Of a stretch of DNA of 32,875 nt, positions 1 through 7,911 are shown piece by piece. How positions within the stretch are numbered: the stretch's first letter is position 1; the number at the start of each line of letters is the position of its first letter. The position numbers were made by a program, and so were the translations under genes. Source of the stretch: an uncultured Clostridia bacterium (GTDB lineage Bacteria > Bacillota > Clostridia > Lachnospirales > Lachnospiraceae); assembly GCA_946629525.1 (NCBI GenBank), contig CAMOXU010000024.1, positions 1 to 32,875 on the forward strand, written 5' to 3'. The notes under the pieces are model-generated. The model saw nothing but the letters and a program-made list of their open reading frames with translations. It was not told where the DNA came from and searched no databases.

Positions 1-726
1 TATAACATCCCCGAAAAATATCAGAAACTCAATACAGCGCACCTGAAGATCATCGCCTACGTGACGATGCTGATCGATCACTTTGCGCTGGCCGTGATCT
101 ATAACGCGATCCTTGTCCCGACCTTTCCTCTGGAGAAGGGGACGGATATGTACAATCTCTACCTTTTCTACAGATTCCTCCGCGGGGTGGGAAGGATTGC
201 TTTCCCCATCTTCTGCTTTATGATCGTCGAGGGCTTCCTCCACACGAGGAGCCGCGCGAAGTATGCCCTGAGGCTCTTCCTCTTCGGAATTGTCTCAGAG
301 GTGCCCTTCGACCTCGCGATCTTCGGAAATTACTATTACCCGGAATACCAGAATGTATTCTTTACGCTGCTTCTCGGGCTGCTCCTCATATGGGAATGGG
401 ATCACTTTAAAAACAGGTGGTATATACAGATTCCTCTCGCGGGACTGCTCATCTATGCAGGGGATTTCCTCTCCACGGATTACGGAGCGCGCGGCGTGAT
501 GCTGATTTTCATTTTCTATCTGATGCACGAGTGGCGCACGCCCCAGGTCTTCTTCGGGATCTTCCCCCTGATCGACGAGTTTCCGGCGGTCCTCCTCGGT
601 TACCTCCCGCTCCTCCTGTATAACGGAGAACGCGGGAAGTTCCCGAAATATCTCGGATATGCCATCTATCCGGTCCACTTACTTCTTTTCTATCTGCTCG
701 CCGTTTGCCTTCACAATGGTCTCTGA
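1..726 (+). CDS. TraX family membrane protein (5' end outside window)
   Basis: The reading frame is open from the first base, so the gene starts upstream; 241 residues are visible. The visible N-terminus (HLKIIAYVTMLIDH) is the usual opening of TraX-family proteins, which have several membrane segments and are related to the F-pilin acetylase TraX; chromosomal members in Firmicutes have no settled role. Hydrophobic stretches recur through the whole length, and the end (YAIYPVHLLLFYLLAV) resembles the typical TraX C-terminus. Starting at the ATG near position 67 would cut off part of the family motif, so the gene is called as partial. Its last 16 codons overlap the 3' end of the opposite-strand gene at 679-1350. 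The family call is made from recognised motifs; function is unknown. Confidence 0.8.
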   Translation, partial: YNIPEKYQKLNTAHLKIIAYVTMLIDHFALAVIYNAILVPTFPLEKGTDMYNLYLFYRFLRGVGRIAFPIFCFMIVEGFLHTRSRAKYALRLFLFGIVSEVPFDLAIFGNYYYPEYQNVFFTLLLGLLLIWEWDHFKNRWYIQIPLAGLLIYAGDFLSTDYGARGVMLIFIFYLMHEWRTPQVFFGIFPLIDEFPAVLLGYLPLLLYNGERGKFPKYLGYAIYPVHLLLFYLLAVCLHNGL

Positions 727-1350
727 CGGAATGACGCCGCGCACGCAGGTCGTCGGATAGATCTGAGAATTCTTTCCGACGATCGTGCCCGGATTCAGAA
801 CCGCGTTGCAGCCGATCTCCGCCCAGTCGCCGAGCATCGCGCCGATCTTGCGGCGTCCGGTCTCATAATTTTTGCTTCCCTTGACGACGATATTCTTGCG
901 GTCAGCCTTGACGTTCGACGTGATCGAGCCCGCGCCCATGTGTGCATGGAAGCCGAGGATCGAGTCGCCGCAGTAGTTGTAGTGAGGCACTTCGCAGTTG
1001 TTGGAGATGATGACGTTCTTGAGCTCAGCGGAATTGCCGATCACGCACTTATTGCCGACGAGCGCGTCCCCGCGGATAAATGCGCTCTGACGCACCTCTG
1101 TATTTTCGCCGATGATGCACGGAGCGCCGATGTATGCAGTGTCGAAGACCTTTGCGGACTTCGCGATCCAGACATTTTCCTTCACCTCATCGTAAAGATC
1201 CTTCGGAAGAGTCGGTCCGAGCTCCAGAATGTAATCGTGGATCCCTGCAAGAGCCTCCCACGGATAGGTGAACTGCTCGAGATAGGGCTTCGCGATCGTC
1301 TCATCCAGAGTAAATAAATCTTTGATCTTGACCTGTTCTGTCTGTGCCAT
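679..1350 (-). CDS. Left-handed beta-helix (hexapeptide repeat) protein, GlmU C-terminal-like
   Basis: 223 residues. From about residue 60 to 215 it shows imperfect hexapeptide repeats of the LbH fold (for example YIGAPCIIGENTEV and FIRGDALVGNKCVIGNSAEL). The stretch with HAHMGAGSITSNVKADRKN resembles the acetyltransferase half of GlmU and related sugar-1-phosphate enzymes. There is no N-terminal nucleotidyltransferase domain, so a complete GlmU is excluded. It may be an acyltransferase, or a LbH protein often labelled UDP-GlcNAc pyrophosphorylase-like; the substrate is not readable. The start has a strong AGGAGG site 7-8 bases upstream. It follows topB at 188 bp and ends inside the TraX-like gene. 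Confidence 0.85.
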   Translation of the reverse strand: MAQTEQVKIKDLFTLDETIAKPYLEQFTYPWEALAGIHDYILELGPTLPKDLYDEVKENVWIAKSAKVFDTAYIGAPCIIGENTEVRQSAFIRGDALVGNKCVIGNSAELKNVIISNNCEVPHYNYCGDSILGFHAHMGAGSITSNVKADRKNIVVKGSKNYETGRRKIGAMLGDWAEIGCNAVLNPGTIVGKNSQIYPTTCVRGVIPSETIVKANGEQIEKK

Positions 1351-1377
1351 GTGTTACCTCCTAAAAAACTACAAACT

Positions 1378-1401
1378 ATAACTCCGGTTTTTCGGAGTTA
1401 T
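1378..1401 (-). terminator. Hairpin in the topB to beta-helix gene spacer
   Basis: A 9-bp perfect stem (ATAACTCCG pairing with CGGAGTTAT) with a 6-base loop. On the minus strand it is followed by AGTTTGTAGTTTTTT and then at once by the ribosome binding site of the next gene. It could terminate topB transcription or act as an attenuator for the downstream gene; the T-tract is offset by about nine bases, so efficiency is uncertain. Confidence 0.4.
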
Positions 1402-1538
1402 CCGCATAAAAATGATTACGGTCCCACCGTATGCACGGGGCCTTTCATTCGGCGCACCGGATGCGATCCGCCAAATCAGCGGCCCTATCGTATGCCGGAG
1501 CCTTTTTCGACGTGCAGCGTTTCACCGCCCGCCCCCGA

Positions 1539-3554
1539 TCACTCGGCGCTTGCCTGGCTCTTTCTTCGCCTTCCCGAACTGCCGGCTGCCGGCTTCGCAT
1601 AGAACTTCGCTGCCGCATCGTAGGCAGCCCTCAGCGCGACCTGGTTGTTGAGCCCCTTCACGCCCTCCGTCCGTCTCGCGACAAAGCCGGTAAGCTTCTC
1701 CATGTACTCATCCGTCGTGATATTTCCCTCGGCGACGCCGGTAAGTCCTTTCTCCCAGCTCGCCGTGAGCTCCGGATTGAGGAGCGGCCGGATCGAAGCG
1801 TTCACGGTGTCATAGACCATCTCGCCCAGAAGCTCCGGGGTTATGACCTGTGTCTTTTTGTTGAGCTTCAGGTAGCGAATATTGATCAGCTTTTTGAGGA
1901 TCTCCGCCCTGGTCGCGGAAGTCCCGATCCCCGAACTCTTTATCATCTCGCGAAGGCTCTCGTCCTCGATCAGCTGGCCGGCGTTCTCCATCGCAAGGAT
2001 CATGGAGCCGGAAGTATATCTCTTGGGCGGTGAAGTCTCTCCCTCGCGGATACTCAGCGAATCGACAGGGAGGATCTCTCCCTTCTTCAGCTTTTTGAGA
2101 CGGGCTTCCGTCTCTCCGCCTTCTTTTTTCTCGCCCCCGCTCACCCGGAGCCATCCCTCCTTTACGAGGACCTTCGAGTTCGCGTAGAAATTCTCCTTCC
2201 CGAGCGCGATCGTGACGGCCGTCTTGTCGTACTCCGCAGGCGGATAGAAAATTGCGAGAAATCTCCTTGCTATTGTATCATAAACCTTTGCCGCAGTAGG
2301 AGATAAACTGCGAAGATTCTGCAGGCCGGAACCGGTCGGAATGATCGCATAGTGGTCCGTGATCGCCTTGTCGTTCGTGTACCGGGTCTTCCCGATCGAC
2401 TGCCAGGCTGATCCTGCGAGGACTTCCTGCGCAAAATCCGCGACTCTCGGAGGCTCCCCCGGCCCGGCAGTGCCGAGCTTTGCAAGCCCGTTCAGGTTCC
2501 GCCCGATCTCCTTGGCCACGGCGGACGAAAGCACGCGGGCATCCGTTCTCGGGTAGGTCGTGAGCTTCTTCTCGTAAAGCTCCTGGGCGATCTGAAGCGT
2601 CTGGTCCGGAGAGATCTTGAACATTTTCGAGCAGTCATTCTGCAGCTCCGCAAGATTGTAGAGCATGGGCGGATTTTTCTTTTCCTTCTTCCGGCTGACG
2701 CTCAGAACATGCCCCTCATAGGGATCCGTCTTCTTTAGCTCCTGGATGAACTCCTCCGCGTCCTCTTTCTTCCTGAATCCGTTGTCCTTATAGAGCTTCG
2801 GAAGGAGCGGACTCTGCGGATCCGCCTTCCACTCCGCCTCGATGCCTCCGAAGACGCCGATGATCCTGTAAAATGGCGTCTTCACGAACTCACGGATCTC
2901 ACGCTCTCTGCGGACGACCATCCCGAGAACGCAGGTCATGACGCGGCCTACCGAGACGGCCTGCCATTTTCCTCCGAGGTAGTTCGTGATCGCATTTCCG
3001 TACTTGAGCGTCAGGACCCGGGAGAAGTTGATCCCCATGAGGTAATCCTCCTTCGCCCGAAGGTACGCGGAATCGCTCAGTGCGTCGTAGGCTGAGAGCG
3101 GCTTTGCCTCCCGGATCCCGCGGGCGATCTCCTCATCGGTAAAGGAATCGATCCATACCCGCCGCCGGTCCTTCTTCGCAACGCAGGGATCCGACATCAT
3201 TTCCGTCAGCCGGTAAATGTACTCTCCCTCCCGCCCGGAGTCCGTACATACATAAATGGTCCCGACATCCTCCCTCGCAAGCAGTCCGCTCACCGTCTTG
3301 AACTGTTTGGCGACAGACGGAATGATCTCGTATTTGAACTCATTCGGGAGAAAGGGAAGGGTGTCAAGGCTCCATTTCTTATACTTCATGTCATACTTTT
3401 CCGGATAGCTCATCGTGACGAGATGCCCGACACACCACGTTACGATATGGGATCCGGACTCGACGTAGCCGTCGCGCCGCGGGCCCGTTACGCCCAGAGC
3501 GCGCGCGAATTCCAGGGCAACACTGGGTTTCTCCGCTATAAAAAGTGTTTTCAT
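1539..3554 (-). CDS. topB: DNA topoisomerase III
   Basis: Type IA topoisomerase, 671 residues, that passes one DNA strand through a transient break. It opens with the Toprim motif MKTLFIAEKPSVA, has the acidic/metal motif DSGREGE at residues 105-111, and the active-site tyrosine in TTYPRTD at about residue 334. The C-terminus is a short basic Ser/Arg-rich tail with no zinc-ribbon domains, as usual for TopB. The start at 3554 is chosen because the family begins with MKxLxIAEKP; an in-frame ATG at 3578 would add eight residues. Neither start has a recognisable Shine-Dalgarno sequence, which is unusual in this window. A strong hairpin lies just upstream (3587-3619). It sits between asd and the beta-helix gene on the same strand. 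Confidence 0.93.
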   Translation of the reverse strand: MKTLFIAEKPSVALEFARALGVTGPRRDGYVESGSHIVTWCVGHLVTMSYPEKYDMKYKKWSLDTLPFLPNEFKYEIIPSVAKQFKTVSGLLAREDVGTIYVCTDSGREGEYIYRLTEMMSDPCVAKKDRRRVWIDSFTDEEIARGIREAKPLSAYDALSDSAYLRAKEDYLMGINFSRVLTLKYGNAITNYLGGKWQAVSVGRVMTCVLGMVVRREREIREFVKTPFYRIIGVFGGIEAEWKADPQSPLLPKLYKDNGFRKKEDAEEFIQELKKTDPYEGHVLSVSRKKEKKNPPMLYNLAELQNDCSKMFKISPDQTLQIAQELYEKKLTTYPRTDARVLSSAVAKEIGRNLNGLAKLGTAGPGEPPRVADFAQEVLAGSAWQSIGKTRYTNDKAITDHYAIIPTGSGLQNLRSLSPTAAKVYDTIARRFLAIFYPPAEYDKTAVTIALGKENFYANSKVLVKEGWLRVSGGEKKEGGETEARLKKLKKGEILPVDSLSIREGETSPPKRYTSGSMILAMENAGQLIEDESLREMIKSSGIGTSATRAEILKKLINIRYLKLNKKTQVITPELLGEMVYDTVNASIRPLLNPELTASWEKGLTGVAEGNITTDEYMEKLTGFVARRTEGVKGLNNQVALRAAYDAAAKFYAKPAAGSSGRRRKSQASAE

Positions 3555-3586
3555 TTCTGCCAATGGATTTTTCCCCATAATCTGAT

Positions 3587-3619
3587 ACAGGCAGAAGCGG
3601 ACGATCCGCTGCTGCCTGT
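3587..3619 (-). promoter_or_regulatory. Hairpin in topB leader
   Basis: Arms ACAGGCAG-x-AGCGGA (3587-3601) and TCCGCT-x-CTGCCTGT (3605-3619) pair over 14 bp with a single internal mismatch and a 3-base loop. It ends 8 bases before the upstream candidate start of topB. There is no T-tract after it, so it is not a standard terminator. A role in topB translation or mRNA stability is inference. Confidence 0.5.
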
Positions 3620-3687
3620 CATAAAGTCTTTCTTAGCGAGCTGCTCCTCCTGCGTTCCATGAAGCTCCCCGCATCCGAAGCACCTGT

Positions 3688-3720
3688 TTCCCGGTCACAG
3701 CATATATCTGCATGCGGGAA
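3688..3720 (-). repeat. Gene-end structured element, copy 1 (after asd)
   Basis: Thirteen bases after the asd stop codon. The outer arms TTCCCG and CGGGAA enclose a smaller hairpin based on GCAT/ATGC, leaving a one-sided bulge. The same architecture and much of the sequence recur at 20507-20540 and 21607-21640, also just behind minus-strand stop codons. There is no T-tract. Confidence 0.55.
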
Positions 3721-3732
3721 ATGCTCAAATAT

Positions 3733-4818
3733 TTACTTTGCTGCAATATATCCGAGCGCCGTCAGCATCTCTGCGCACTCGACCGCGCCGCCTGCCGCGC
3801 CGCGGAGCGTATTGTGGGAGAGGCCCACGAACTTATAATCGAAGATCGTATCCTCGCGGAGACGGCCGATCGATACGCCCATTCCGCCCTCGAAATCGAC
3901 GTCCAGGGAGACCTGCGGACGATTATCCTCCTCGAGATACTGGACGAACTGCTTCGGCGCGTGCGGAAGTCCCAGCTCCTGCGGCTTTCCGCTGAATTTC
4001 ACGAGACGGTCGATGAGCTCTTCCTTCGTCGGCTTCTTCGCAAAGCTGATCGAAACGGCTGCCGTATGTCCGTTCAGGACCGGAACACGAATGCACTGCG
4101 CGGAGATGAGGGGCGCTTCGGCCTTGACGATCTCGCCGCCCTCAATATGGCCGAGGACCTTCAGCGGCTCGAGCTCGGATTTCTCTTCCTCGCCGCCGAT
4201 GTACGGAATGATATTTCCGACCATCTCCGGCCAGTCCGCGAATGTCTTGCCCGCACCCGAGATTGCCTGATAGGTGCAGACAGAGACCTTTGTCGGCTCG
4301 AATTCCTTCCATGCCGCGAGACATGCGATGTAGCTCTGGATCGAGCAGTTCGGCTTGACCGCGATGAATCCGCGCTTTGTGCCGAGACGCTTCTTCTGTG
4401 CCTCGATGATTGCAAAATGATCGCAGTTGATCTCCGGGATGACCATGGGAACATCCGGTGTCCAGCGATGAGCGCTGTTGTTGGAGACGACCGGTGTCTC
4501 AGCCATAGCATACTTGTCCTCGATCGCCCGGATCTCATCCTTGGACATATTCACTGCGGAAAATACAAAGTCGACGTTCGCGGAGATCGCCTCCACCTCG
4601 TCGATATTGCGGACGACCACGTTCTTGACCTTCTCCGGCATCGGCGTATCCATCTTCCACTTTCCGCCTACTGCCTCCTCATATGTCTTTCCCGCGCTTC
4701 TGCTGCTGGCCGCGAGCACGCAGATCTCATACCACGGATGCCCGGAAAGCAGAGTGATGAAGCGCTGTCCGACCATGCCTGTCGCGCCAAGAATACCCAC
4801 TCTCAATTTTTCATTCAT
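3733..4818 (-). CDS. asd: Aspartate-semialdehyde dehydrogenase
   Basis: Reduces beta-aspartyl phosphate to aspartate semialdehyde with NADPH, the branch point to lysine, methionine and threonine. It has 361 residues. The NADP-binding loop GATGMVGQRF is at residues 11-20 and the catalytic cysteine in VKPNCSIQSY is C158. The overall sequence (EEAVGGKWKMDTPMPE, GNIIPYIGGEEEKSE) is of the archaeal/fungal-type subfamily rather than the E. coli type. The start at 4818 has GGAGG nearby and gives the family N-terminus MNEKLRVGILGATG; a longer frame would run into argH. It is 25 bp behind argH, suggesting co-transcription. Confidence 0.95.
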   Translation of the reverse strand: MNEKLRVGILGATGMVGQRFITLLSGHPWYEICVLAASSRSAGKTYEEAVGGKWKMDTPMPEKVKNVVVRNIDEVEAISANVDFVFSAVNMSKDEIRAIEDKYAMAETPVVSNNSAHRWTPDVPMVIPEINCDHFAIIEAQKKRLGTKRGFIAVKPNCSIQSYIACLAAWKEFEPTKVSVCTYQAISGAGKTFADWPEMVGNIIPYIGGEEEKSELEPLKVLGHIEGGEIVKAEAPLISAQCIRVPVLNGHTAAVSISFAKKPTKEELIDRLVKFSGKPQELGLPHAPKQFVQYLEEDNRPQVSLDVDFEGGMGVSIGRLREDTIFDYKFVGLSHNTLRGAAGGAVECAEMLTALGYIAAK

Positions 4819-4843
4819 AATCCTTACCTCCACTGCCCGTTCT

Positions 4844-6223
4844 TCAGGCTCTCGCTTTATCAAGGAACTCCCTGCAGGCTGCAAGCTCCGCCGCCATCGC
4901 TCCGGGCGCTCCCTTTGTCATTCTCTTTCCGACGCAGGTCTCAAGAGAAATGGCTTCGTAAATATCCTCCTCAAAGACATCGGATTCTTTCTTCCACTCC
5001 GAAAGAGGAAGTTCGTCCATCGGAATATCCTTCTCTATGCAGACAAGCACGAGCCTTCCGATGATGCTGTGCGCGTCCCTGAACGGAACGCCCTTTCTCA
5101 CGAGGTAATCCGCGGCATCCGTCGCGTTCGTAAAACCGCCGAGGGCGGATTCCGCCATACGCTTCTCGTTGAACTTTCCGGTAGCCAGCATCCCGCTCAT
5201 AAGGTGAATGCATCCCTTCGTTGTGTCGATCGCGTCGAAGGTCATCTCCTTGTCCTCCTGCATATCCTTGTCATATGCAAGAGGAATGCCCTTCATGACG
5301 GTAAGCATGGCTGTGAGAGCTCCGTAGACACGGCCCGTCTTCCCGCGGATGAGCTCCGCGATATCCGGATTCTTCTTCTGCGGCATGATGCTGCTGCCGG
5401 TCGCGTAGGTGTCGTCGAGCTCCAGGAACCGGTACTCATTGGAATTCCAGATGATGATCTCCTCGGAAAGCCGGGACAGATGCATCATGACCGTCGCAAG
5501 CGCGCTCAGATACTCGATGACGTAATCCCTGTCCGAGACGCCGTCCATGGAATTGTCGCAGGCACGGTCAAAGCCCAGGAGCTTTGCGGTGTATTCACGG
5601 TCGAGGGGATAGGTCGTCCCAGCCAGCGCGCCGCTGCCGAGCGGGCATACATTCATGCGGGTCCGGATCGAGAGCATCCGCTCATAATCTCTCCGGAACA
5701 TCTCGAAGTACGCTCCCATGTGATGGGCGAGCGTTACCGGCTGCGCCTTCTGGAGATGCGTGAATCCCGGCATATAGGTGCGGACATTGTCCTTCATGAT
5801 CCGATACACCGTCTCCAGAAGCTCCAGAAGGAGCAGAACGGTCTCATCGATCTCATCCCGGATGTACAGTCTCATGTCGAGCGCCACCTGGTCGTTGCGG
5901 CTCCTGCCCGTATGCAGCTTCTTGCCCGCATCCCCGATCCGCTCTGTCAGAAGAGCCTCGACGAAGGAGTGGATATCTTCATAGGTGTCGGATATGAGAA
6001 GCTTTCCCGCCTCCACGTCCCGCTCGATGCTCTGCAGTCCCTCAAGGATCCGGTCTCTCTCTTCCCCTGTCAGGATCCCGCGCTTTGCCAGCATCTGCAC
6101 ATGCGCGCGGCTTCCCCGCACATCCTGCTTAAAAAATCTCTGATCAAAGCCGATCGACTGGTTGAAGCTGTAGACCAGTTTATCTGTCTCTTTTGTAAAT
6201 CGTCCGCCCCAAAGCTTGGCCAT
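4844..6223 (-). CDS. argH: Argininosuccinate lyase
   Basis: Cleaves argininosuccinate into arginine and fumarate, the last step of arginine synthesis. The 459 residues match the usual family length. Visible hallmarks are MAKLWGGRF at the N-terminus, HTGRSRND at 104-111, the catalytic histidine region PGFTHLQ near 152-158, and the fumarase/aspartase superfamily signature GSSIMPQKKNPD at 276-287. The start at 6223 has a GGGGG ribosome binding site and agrees with homologues; a longer frame would add 15 unrelated residues. It lies between queH (51 bp upstream) and asd (25 bp downstream). ArgG is not in the window. Confidence 0.96.
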   Translation of the reverse strand: MAKLWGGRFTKETDKLVYSFNQSIGFDQRFFKQDVRGSRAHVQMLAKRGILTGEERDRILEGLQSIERDVEAGKLLISDTYEDIHSFVEALLTERIGDAGKKLHTGRSRNDQVALDMRLYIRDEIDETVLLLLELLETVYRIMKDNVRTYMPGFTHLQKAQPVTLAHHMGAYFEMFRRDYERMLSIRTRMNVCPLGSGALAGTTYPLDREYTAKLLGFDRACDNSMDGVSDRDYVIEYLSALATVMMHLSRLSEEIIIWNSNEYRFLELDDTYATGSSIMPQKKNPDIAELIRGKTGRVYGALTAMLTVMKGIPLAYDKDMQEDKEMTFDAIDTTKGCIHLMSGMLATGKFNEKRMAESALGGFTNATDAADYLVRKGVPFRDAHSIIGRLVLVCIEKDIPMDELPLSEWKKESDVFEEDIYEAISLETCVGKRMTKGAPGAMAAELAACREFLDKARA

Positions 6224-6274
6224 AGAACCCCCTATATGCAAACGAAGTAATGATTTTCTTTCCAGCAACTGACT

Positions 6275-6904
6275 TCACAGTTTAGCACAATCATCCCGCT
6301 TTGAAAAGATACAGCCGCAGTAATTCTGTCTGTAAAGCCCGTATTCCTTCGACAGCTCGATCGAGCGGACATACCCGCCCTTTTTCTTGAAATCAGTCGG
6401 AAGCCACCTGACCCCGTACTCTTCCCCGAGCCGCATGCCGATCTCGTTGAGCTTTTCGGCATTCTTGAGCGGGCTGATCGTGAGCGTCGTCGTAAAGAAG
6501 TCAAATCCTCCCTCCGCCGCATACCGGGCAGCTTCGCCGAGCCGGAGAGCAAAGCATCGGAAGCATCTCTCCCCGCCCTCCGGGCAGTCGGAAAGGCCCC
6601 GGGCGATCTCAAAGAATTTCTCCGGCTCATATCGCCCGCGCACGAACTTCACCTCATAGCGGTGCGGCTGTTCCCGGATCAGTCTCGAGAGCTCCTCCTC
6701 CCTCTTCTCATACTCATCGCGCTCCGTGATATTCGGGTTATAGTAGAGATCTGTTATATGAAAATACTGAGACAGATACTCCAGGCAGTAGGAGCTGCAG
6801 GGCGCGCAGCAGCTGTGGAGAAGAAGGGTCGGGACTGTATGTGTCTCTTCATTTTCCCGGATGATCTTCTCGAGCTCTTTCTGAAAATTAACCTTATTCG
6901 CCAT
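6275..6904 (-). CDS. queH: Epoxyqueuosine reductase QueH
   Basis: Reduces epoxyqueuosine to queuosine in tRNA, the non-orthologous replacement of the cobalamin-dependent QueG. It has 209 residues from the chosen ATG. Conserved cysteine motifs are visible: HSCCAPCSSY at 30-39, CFRC in the middle, and NYCGC near the C-terminus, together with YYNPNI and TTTLTISPLKN. These cysteines bind the metal centres in the family. The start is uncertain: ATG 6904 lacks a good ribosome binding site, while a TTG at 6937 is next to AAAGGAG but spaced too closely. A GC-rich hairpin (GCGGACC/GGTCCGC) lies between the two candidates. It is the first gene of the queH-argH-asd-topB series. Confidence 0.93.
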   Translation of the reverse strand: MANKVNFQKELEKIIRENEETHTVPTLLLHSCCAPCSSYCLEYLSQYFHITDLYYNPNITERDEYEKREEELSRLIREQPHRYEVKFVRGRYEPEKFFEIARGLSDCPEGGERCFRCFALRLGEAARYAAEGGFDFFTTTLTISPLKNAEKLNEIGMRLGEEYGVRWLPTDFKKKGGYVRSIELSKEYGLYRQNYCGCIFSKRDDCAKL

Positions 6905-7019
6905 TGTGAACGCAGGCGGACCCTCCGGTCCGCACAAACTCCTTTAATTTCTTTATGAATTCTGTTATGATAGGCCTCATCACGGCTGCTTCCCTGATAT
7001 CACAGAGCGTACTGCACGA

Positions 7020-7080
7020 GGAACGCCCCTGCATTCCTGCCGCGCTTTAAGGAGCGTGAAGTACTTTCCGATTGTCAGGT
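7020..7080. repeat. Dispersed intergenic repeat A, copy 1
   Basis: Reads GGAACGCC..ATTCCTGCCGCGC..AAG.AC.TTCC..ATTG and aligns with the segment at 9399-9453 at roughly three quarters of positions. On the minus strand it contains a hairpin GGAATGC/GCGTTCC; the other copy has GAACGCC/GGCGTTC, so pairing is kept although bases differ. It lies in the divergent spacer between queH and the thioesterase gene. Confidence 0.5.
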
Positions 7081-7188
7081 CACGGTCGGCCACCCTCATT
7101 CCTGCGGCAGATCGCGGCTGGCAGTGAAGAGCATCCGTAATTGAACAAAGTATACAGCCAAATAAAAGTTTTGGAAAGGTCAATCGAA

Positions 7189-7650
7189 ATGAACGTTTTG
7201 GAAAGAGCACGGGAAATATTCGGAAATGATCACTACGCGACGGATGCCTGCAGCATCGTCATCGAGGAGGCTGCGGATGGACACGCCGTCGTATCGACGC
7301 AGCTGGAAGCAAAACACAAAAATGCGGTCGGCCAGGTCATGGGCGCAGTGTACTTTACGCTTGCGGATTTCGCCTTTGCCGTCGCCTCGAATTATGACCG
7401 CCCGATGACCGTCACTCTCCAGAGCTCCATGACCTTTATGAAGGCCTGCCGGGGCACGAAGGTGAGCGCGGTCGCAAAACGGATCTCCGAGGGAGGCAGC
7501 ACCTGCTTCTTCGAGGTCAGCGTGTCCGATGAGCTCGGCACCCCGCTTGCGAGGGCGCAGGTCACGGGCCACAAGATGCGTCCCCGCTTCCCGCACGGGG
7601 AGGGCGTGGAGGATCCGTACGCGGAGCAGGCTTACCTGATGAGCCTTTGA
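7189..7650 (+). CDS. PaaI-type hotdog-fold thioesterase
   Basis: 153 residues. The core GQVMGAVYFTLADFAFAVASNY is the hotdog helix region of the PaaI/4-hydroxybenzoyl-CoA thioesterase family, followed by the beta-strand block VTLQSSMTFMKACRGTKVSAVAKRI. Such enzymes hydrolyse acyl-CoA thioesters; the substrate cannot be read from the sequence. The ATG at 7189 is preferred over a TTG at 7141 because GGAAAGG precedes it by about nine bases and homologues start near this point. It is an isolated plus-strand gene, divergent from queH and followed by a strong bidirectional terminator. Confidence 0.88.
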   Translation: MNVLERAREIFGNDHYATDACSIVIEEAADGHAVVSTQLEAKHKNAVGQVMGAVYFTLADFAFAVASNYDRPMTVTLQSSMTFMKACRGTKVSAVAKRISEGGSTCFFEVSVSDELGTPLARAQVTGHKMRPRFPHGEGVEDPYAEQAYLMSL

Positions 7651-7710
7651 TCTCTGCCGTGGAATTCCTGCTGCACGTCGGGGATAACGGAGAGCTGAAG
7701 CGTTCCTGAC

Positions 7711-7764
7711 AAAAAAGATCCGAGGCGGATGGATCACATGATTCATCCGCCTCGGATCTTTTTT
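7711..7764. terminator. Bidirectional rho-independent terminator
   Basis: A near-perfect stem of more than 20 bp (AAAAAAGATCCGAGGCGGAT pairing with its complement at 7744-7764) with A and T tracts on the two sides. It works by design on both strands, separating the thioesterase gene from the opposing AGCS symporter gene. Confidence 0.9.
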
Positions 7765-7807
7765 TATATCTTTAAAGAACATCTCTGTGTTCAGCGCCAC
7801 ACATCAC

Positions 7808-7845
7808 AGGGTGCGAAGCACCTTCCCATCTGCGCGAATAACCCA
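7808..7845. repeat. Dispersed intergenic repeat A, partial copy 2
   Basis: Contains the small hairpin GGTGC-GAA-GCACC followed by TTCCCATCTGCGCGAA, matching the GTGCGAAGCACCTTCCAGATTG part of the copy at 9399-9453. The GAACGCC half of the repeat is absent here. Confidence 0.4.
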
Positions 7846-7887
7846 TGAATAAATTGACAAATATTTCGCCATGATGAACAAAAACAC

Positions 7888-7902
7888 CTGAGATATTCTC
7901 AG
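7888..7902 (-). terminator. Rho-independent terminator of the AGCS symporter gene
   Basis: The minus strand reads CTGAGA-ATA-TCTCAG followed by GTGTTTTTGTT, beginning ten bases after the stop codon. The stem is short but perfect and has a T-tract. Confidence 0.6.
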
Positions 7903-7911
7903 CGGGCTGCT

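Noticed and set aside
1428-1508. Two imperfect copies of CGTATGC..GG..CCTTT in the topB to beta-helix spacer
   Set aside because: Short and diverged; could be chance in a GC-rich spacer.
3618-3662. 13-codon open frame before topB
   Set aside because: Start context is modest and the peptide is Arg/Ser-rich; kept only as a possible leader in the topB finding, not as a gene.
3712-5064. Long plus-strand open frame (about 450 codons) opposite asd and argH
   Set aside because: It is antisense to two well-recognised genes, has no ribosome binding site and no family-like sequence; it arises from GC-rich codon use on the other strand.
7141-7168. Promoter TTGAAC..TAAAAG before the thioesterase gene
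   Set aside because: The transcription start would fall within the ribosome binding site, leaving no usable leader.
6980-7210. Short minus-strand open frame in the queH to thioesterase spacer
   Set aside because: It overlaps repeat A and the thioesterase start, and has no ribosome binding site or recognisable product.
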